Shown: piece after piece, positions 6,624 to 7,404 of the stretch
Numbering within the stretch: position 1 is the first letter of the stretch
Layout: every line of letters starts with the position of its first letter
Assembly: GCA_009843725.1 (NCBI GenBank)
Contig: VYCX01000376.1
Coordinates: forward strand, 1-7,404
DNA: 7,404 bases
Source: Boseongicola sp. SB0675_bin_26
Lineage (GTDB): Bacteria > Pseudomonadota > Alphaproteobacteria > Rhodobacterales > Rhodobacteraceae
Direction: 5' to 3'
Made by a program: the position numbers and the translations under genes
Notes under the pieces: model-generated
Seen by the model: only the letters and a program-made list of their open reading frames with translations
Told to the model about the DNA's origin: nothing
Database searches by the model: none

Positions 6624-6697
6624 GCGGGTATGGTGAAATGGTATCACACGAGCCTTCCAAGCTCTTGGTGCGGGTTCGATTCCCGCTACCCGCTCCA
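6624..6697 (+). tRNA. tRNA-Gly (anticodon UCC)
   Basis: This 74-nt gene folds as a standard cloverleaf. The acceptor stem is GCGGGTA (6624-6630) with TACCCGC (6687-6693), the D stem GTGA with TCAC, and the T stem GCGGG with CCCGC around loop TTCGATT. The anticodon loop is CTTCCAA, with anticodon TCC at 6656-6658. The first pair of the anticodon stem is C-U; the other four pairs are normal. A T discriminator and an encoded CCA (6695-6697) end the gene. It would decode GGA and GGG glycine codons. It lies 75 nt upstream of the ABC exporter on the same strand with no terminator in between, so read-through is possible. Confidence 0.97.
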
Positions 6698-6772
6698 AGC
6701 CGCTCCGGTCGATCTCCTGCGTCTTGTGACGACTTCAAGGCTTGAATGTCGGATGGTCGAAGAGGGAGCCGA

Positions 6773-7404
6773 ATGACGGACATTTCTGGGCACGACCGAG
6801 CCAAGTCCCGGAATCTCCGGGCGCTGCGGGCACTGTGGCCATTCGTGCGGCGCTATCGCGGCATGGTTGCGGTGGCCTCCGTCGCCCTGGCGCTTACGGC
6901 CGTCGTGTCGCTCGTGCTGCCGATTGCCGTCCGCCGGGTCGTTGACGGGTTCGAGACTTCCTCAGCCGATCTTCTTGACAGCTACTTCACGGCTGCCCTT
7001 GGCCTCGCGCTCCTGCTCGCTCTCGGCACAGGACTTCGCTACTACCTCGTCACCCGGCTGGGCGAGCGCGTGGTGGCCGACATCCGGATCGCGGTCTTCG
7101 ACCGCATGATCGGAATGAGCCCCGCCTTCTACGAGCGGATCATGACCGGCGAGATCCTGTCCCGGCTGACGACGGACACGACCCTGATCCTGTCCGTCAT
7201 CGGCTCGTCGGTTTCCGTCGCGCTCAGGAACGTGCTCATCCTGACGGGCGGGCTGGCGCTGCTTTTCGTGACATCTCCGAAGCTGGCCAGCCTCGTCCTG
7301 CTCCTGGTGCCGGTGATCGTTGTTCCGATAATCGTCCTCGGTCGTCGGCTGCGCACGCTCAGCCGCGAAAACCAGGACTGGATCGCGGCATCGTCGGGGA
7401 ACGC
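6773..7404 (+). CDS. ABC exporter, N-terminal membrane domain (partial, runs off the window)
   Basis: The first 210 codons of a type I half-transporter-like ABC exporter are present. The ATG is preceded by AGAGGGAG (6761-6768), a strong ribosome binding site. After a basic cytoplasmic start, the hydrophobic segments fall at about residues 31-53, 71-93, 145-167 and 170-190. Between the second and third lies the long cytoplasmic extension with the family pattern LGERVVADIR, SPAFYERIMTGEIL and SRLTTD (about 96-136). This is typical of the MsbA-like lipid and multidrug exporter group. The ATP-binding domain with Walker A, signature and Walker B motifs should follow beyond the edge. Residues like VVSLVLPIAVRRVVDGF are characteristic of alphaproteobacterial members; the substrate cannot be inferred. 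Codon use matches a resident chromosomal gene. Confidence 0.92.
   Translation, partial: MTDISGHDRAKSRNLRALRALWPFVRRYRGMVAVASVALALTAVVSLVLPIAVRRVVDGFETSSADLLDSYFTAALGLALLLALGTGLRYYLVTRLGERVVADIRIAVFDRMIGMSPAFYERIMTGEILSRLTTDTTLILSVIGSSVSVALRNVLILTGGLALLFVTSPKLASLVLLLVPVIVVPIIVLGRRLRTLSRENQDWIAASSGN

Noticed and set aside
6624..6697. tRNA-Gly as an attachment site for an integrated island
   Set aside because: I found no second copy of the tRNA 3' end in the window and no integrase, and the DNA past its 3' end is an ordinary exporter gene.

Overview
The window looks like GC-rich proteobacterial chromosome, most likely from an alphaproteobacterium. The reasons are the strong G/C bias at third codon positions, a tRNA-Gly(UCC) with an encoded CCA end, a CTTGAC-type -35 box in front of it, and an exporter whose sequence style fits that group. 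The taxonomic placement is inference; no marker gene settles it.

Left part, minus strand (19-4155): most of a large type I polyketide synthase. From the N-terminus it has a complete ketosynthase (KS), a malonyl-type acyltransferase (AT), a dehydratase (DH), and then the start of a methyltransferase-like region. The frame ends inside that region, 18 nt before the window edge. A second frame opens across the stop and runs off the window. The enzyme is therefore either split into overlapping genes, frameshifted, or recoded. No ketoreductase, enoylreductase or acyl carrier domain is visible here. The order KS-AT-DH-MT resembles highly reducing iterative synthases and animal-type fatty acid synthase.

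Middle part, plus strand: divergent from the synthase, after an intergenic stretch of lower GC, are a candidate 34-codon ORF encoding a hydrophobic peptide and a small cupin protein. They look translationally coupled, because the stop codon of the first lies in the ribosome binding site of the second. A gene-free stretch of about 560 bp follows, then a Uma2-family (PD-(D/E)XK fold) putative endonuclease with a weak terminator-like hairpin behind it.

Right part, plus strand: about 640 bp without a convincing gene, containing a nested inverted repeat and one ambiguous Cys-containing reading frame. Next come a promoter, tRNA-Gly(UCC), and the first 210 codons of an ABC exporter (membrane domain only, cut by the window edge). 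This end looks like ordinary core genome; the accessory-looking material is to its left.

The genes do not form an obvious single system. The most informative points are the broken or split synthase with its degenerate methyltransferase domain, and the possible small ORF coupled to the cupin. I see no CRISPR array, complete insertion sequence or phage gene.
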